DNA of 64,000 bases from Flavobacterium sp. N2270. GTDB lineage: Bacteria; Bacteroidota; Bacteroidia; Flavobacteriales; Flavobacteriaceae. Location of the stretch: the NCBI RefSeq assembly GCF_025947225.1, contig NZ_CP110005.1:1674001-1738000 (forward strand). The letters run 5' to 3'. Below the pieces are notes generated by a model. The model ran no database searches. It had not been told where the DNA came from and worked only from the letters and a program-made list of their open reading frames with translations. Positions 62,486-64,000 of this stretch are shown piece after piece. Each line of letters starts with the position of its first letter. Position 1 is the stretch's first letter. A program made the position numbers and the translations under genes.

Positions 62486-63322
62486 TTATTGAACTGTATA
62501 CGTCATCGTATCTATTTCTGACAATCTAAAGAACCCAAGTGCATAATTGTCAAAATTAGTTTGATTAACGATGTTTCCTCTTACAGTTGCTGGTGGCGCT
62601 TGGAATGGGCCACCGCTGTTTCCTGCAACACCAAGTAATACGTTCATATAGTTATAATATCGTTCAGAAATACCATGAAGTGTAAAAGTTAAATCATCAG
62701 CGGCTTCTAAATCTTCGTTAAAATAAAGCCCAAACATTTGATTTCCTTGAAAGAATTCATCATCAACCACATCATATTCAGGAAGGTTTAAAAATGAAGG
62801 ATTAAATTGGATAAGGTAGAAATTATCTACTAATCCATCGTCCTGAAAAAAGAATTTAACTTCAATTTCATCGCCAGTAAAGCCACCTTCGTCATTTTGT
62901 TCAACAGAATCTATTGTTGGTGATGGTATTAAGTTTTCAGTAGCTAAATACGTTTGTCCGTCATGAATAACAGTTAAAACATAAGTTTCATTTAAAACCG
63001 GATTAAAATTAGTACAAATGTAGTTTCCGGTTCCAATATCTTCGTTAAAATCATATTGTATTAAATTACTATCTGTAATAAAAACTATTGCACCCGAAAC
63101 TGTAGGAATTGTGTTTTCAAAATAACCTGTTGTGGTTGATAGTTTAATAGTTTGTTCGTCACCCAAAGTTCCTTTTTGCCACTTTATTGATGCGTCAATT
63201 ACAAGTTTTGGGGCAGCTGTATTTAAATCTACATCCACAACATCCTCACAAGAAATTAAACCAATTGATGATAGTACTATTGAGATTATAAGTAGCGTTG
63301 TTTTTAATATAATTTTCATCAT
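62486..63322 (-). CDS. DUF4249 outer-membrane lipoprotein
   Basis: 278 residues. Lipobox GLISC (about Cys25) and the family pattern LVIDASIKWQKG near the start. Directly behind a TonB-dependent receptor, as usual for this family; probably the receptor's surface partner. Confidence 0.88.
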   Translation of the reverse strand: MMKIILKTTLLIISIVLSSIGLISCEDVVDVDLNTAAPKLVIDASIKWQKGTLGDEQTIKLSTTTGYFENTIPTVSGAIVFITDSNLIQYDFNEDIGTGNYICTNFNPVLNETYVLTVIHDGQTYLATENLIPSPTIDSVEQNDEGGFTGDEIEVKFFFQDDGLVDNFYLIQFNPSFLNLPEYDVVDDEFFQGNQMFGLYFNEDLEAADDLTFTLHGISERYYNYMNVLLGVAGNSGGPFQAPPATVRGNIVNQTNFDNYALGFFRLSEIDTMTYTVQ

Positions 63323-63326
63323 GATT

Positions 63327-64000
63327 CTAAAATTTAAAATTATAAGTTGCGCTAGGAACTATTCCAAAAATAGATAATCTTACAGCTTCATTATTACCAG
63401 AATCTTGGTTTTGTCTAAAACTGATAGATGTTGCATTTTTTCGGCTATAAACATTATAAATACTAAAAACCCATTCACCATACCATTTTCTATTCTTATT
63501 TTTATTAGGAACTAAAGTGGCAGAAATATCAAGTCTATGATAGGTGGGTAGTCTGTTCTCGTTTCTTAATCCATAACTTGGCACAGAAATATCTTGATAT
63601 ACATATTGACCGTTTGGATAAGTTACAGGTTGTCCGCTTTGCAGTGAAAAAATAGAACCAAAACTCCATTTTTCATTCAATTGATACATTCCGGTAACAG
63701 AAAGATTATGTAATTTGTCCCAACCGGTTTTGTACCATTCGCCGTTATTAATTCCGGTTTCGTTGGCATTTCTTCCTGGGGTTTGTTGTTCAGACCTTGA
63801 AAGAGTGTAAGAAACCCAGCCGTTTAATTTTCCTTCATTTTTTTTGGCTAAAATTTCTAAACCATAGGCTCTAGCTTTTCCATTTAAAACGACTTGTTCA
63901 ATTGCTTCATTTGCAATTAAATCAGCACCGTCAATATAATCTAATCTATTTTGAATTTCTTTGTAAAAAGATTCAACCTCAAGTGTGTATTTTCCATTTT
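63327..64000 (-). CDS. TonB-dependent receptor, partial (5' end outside window)
   Basis: The frame stays open from the stop at 63327 to the window edge. The visible part is the last strands of a barrel (GSIFSLQSGQPVTYPNGQYV, WYGEWVFSIYNVYSRKNA, ending FNFKF). An internal Met is present at 63689, but the frame continues upstream (...GINNGEWYKTGWDKLHNL). Its partner is the DUF4249 gene 4 bases downstream. Confidence 0.88.
   Translation of the reverse strand, partial: NGKYTLEVESFYKEIQNRLDYIDGADLIANEAIEQVVLNGKARAYGLEILAKKNEGKLNGWVSYTLSRSEQQTPGRNANETGINNGEWYKTGWDKLHNLSVTGMYQLNEKWSFGSIFSLQSGQPVTYPNGQYVYQDISVPSYGLRNENRLPTYHRLDISATLVPNKNKNRKWYGEWVFSIYNVYSRKNATSISFRQNQDSGNNEAVRLSIFGIVPSATYNFKF

Noticed and set aside
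1..64000. CRISPR array, insertion sequence or rRNA operon
   Set aside because: No regularly spaced repeats, transposase-like gene or rRNA sequence was seen.

Overview
The window is AT-rich, Flavobacterium-like DNA (Bacteroidota, Flavobacteriaceae). The evidence is the lineage-specific families (RteC, DUF5675, DUF6660, DUF4249, BatA, degenerate RibBA), a secreted peptidase with a type IX sorting tail, the TonB-dependent receptor/DUF4249 pair, the Bacteroidota promoter form TTG-N18-TATATTTG in front of a tRNA, and weak ribosome binding sites.

Layout. (1) 1-6168: right end of a first integrated element. It carries a CusA/CzcA-type metal efflux pump fused to a TolC-like domain, a Cys/His-rich DUF6660 protein, a CTnDOT-type tyrosine integrase, and a 17-bp copy of the 3' end of a tRNA-Ser gene. 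(2) 6152-41446: a second element of about 35 kb, bounded by that 17-bp repeat and by the intact tRNA-Ser(UGA), with its own related integrase next to the tRNA. The two elements stand in tandem at one tRNA gene. (3) From 41432 on: tRNA-Ser and ordinary chromosome (TSUP transporter, RibBA, LptF/G, LolA, FtsK, DgkA, Tpx, fasciclin, dihydroorotase-like, BatA, UvrB, M28 peptidase, thiamine pyrophosphokinase, DUF4249/TonB receptor).

Inside the second element, left to right: a small excisionase-like gene; a + strand operon of a conserved unknown protein, DUF5675 and two tiny membrane proteins; a DUF6943-like gene; a gene-free 1.4 kb stretch of eight consecutive long hairpins whose wobble pairs almost all favour a + strand RNA; a tight minus-strand operon of XRE regulator, double-GHKL ATPase/histidine kinase, receiver protein, unknown protein, DNA N6-adenine methyltransferase and AlbA_2 ATPase; a Rep/ATPase/Xis/RteC module; a stress cargo (phosphoesterase-barrel lipoprotein, DUF5706 membrane protein, ATP-cone nuclease, LOG protein, beta-CASP MBL protein, Dps, OsmC, cupin); and a complete TetR-TolC-HlyD-ABC efflux set. 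No relaxase or conjugation genes are visible.

Best candidates for something undescribed are the six-gene two-component/methyltransferase operon at 10395-17981, which looks like a defence or epigenetic-switch system, and the adjacent hairpin array at 9094-10310. All function statements come from reading motifs by eye. No database search or folding program was run.
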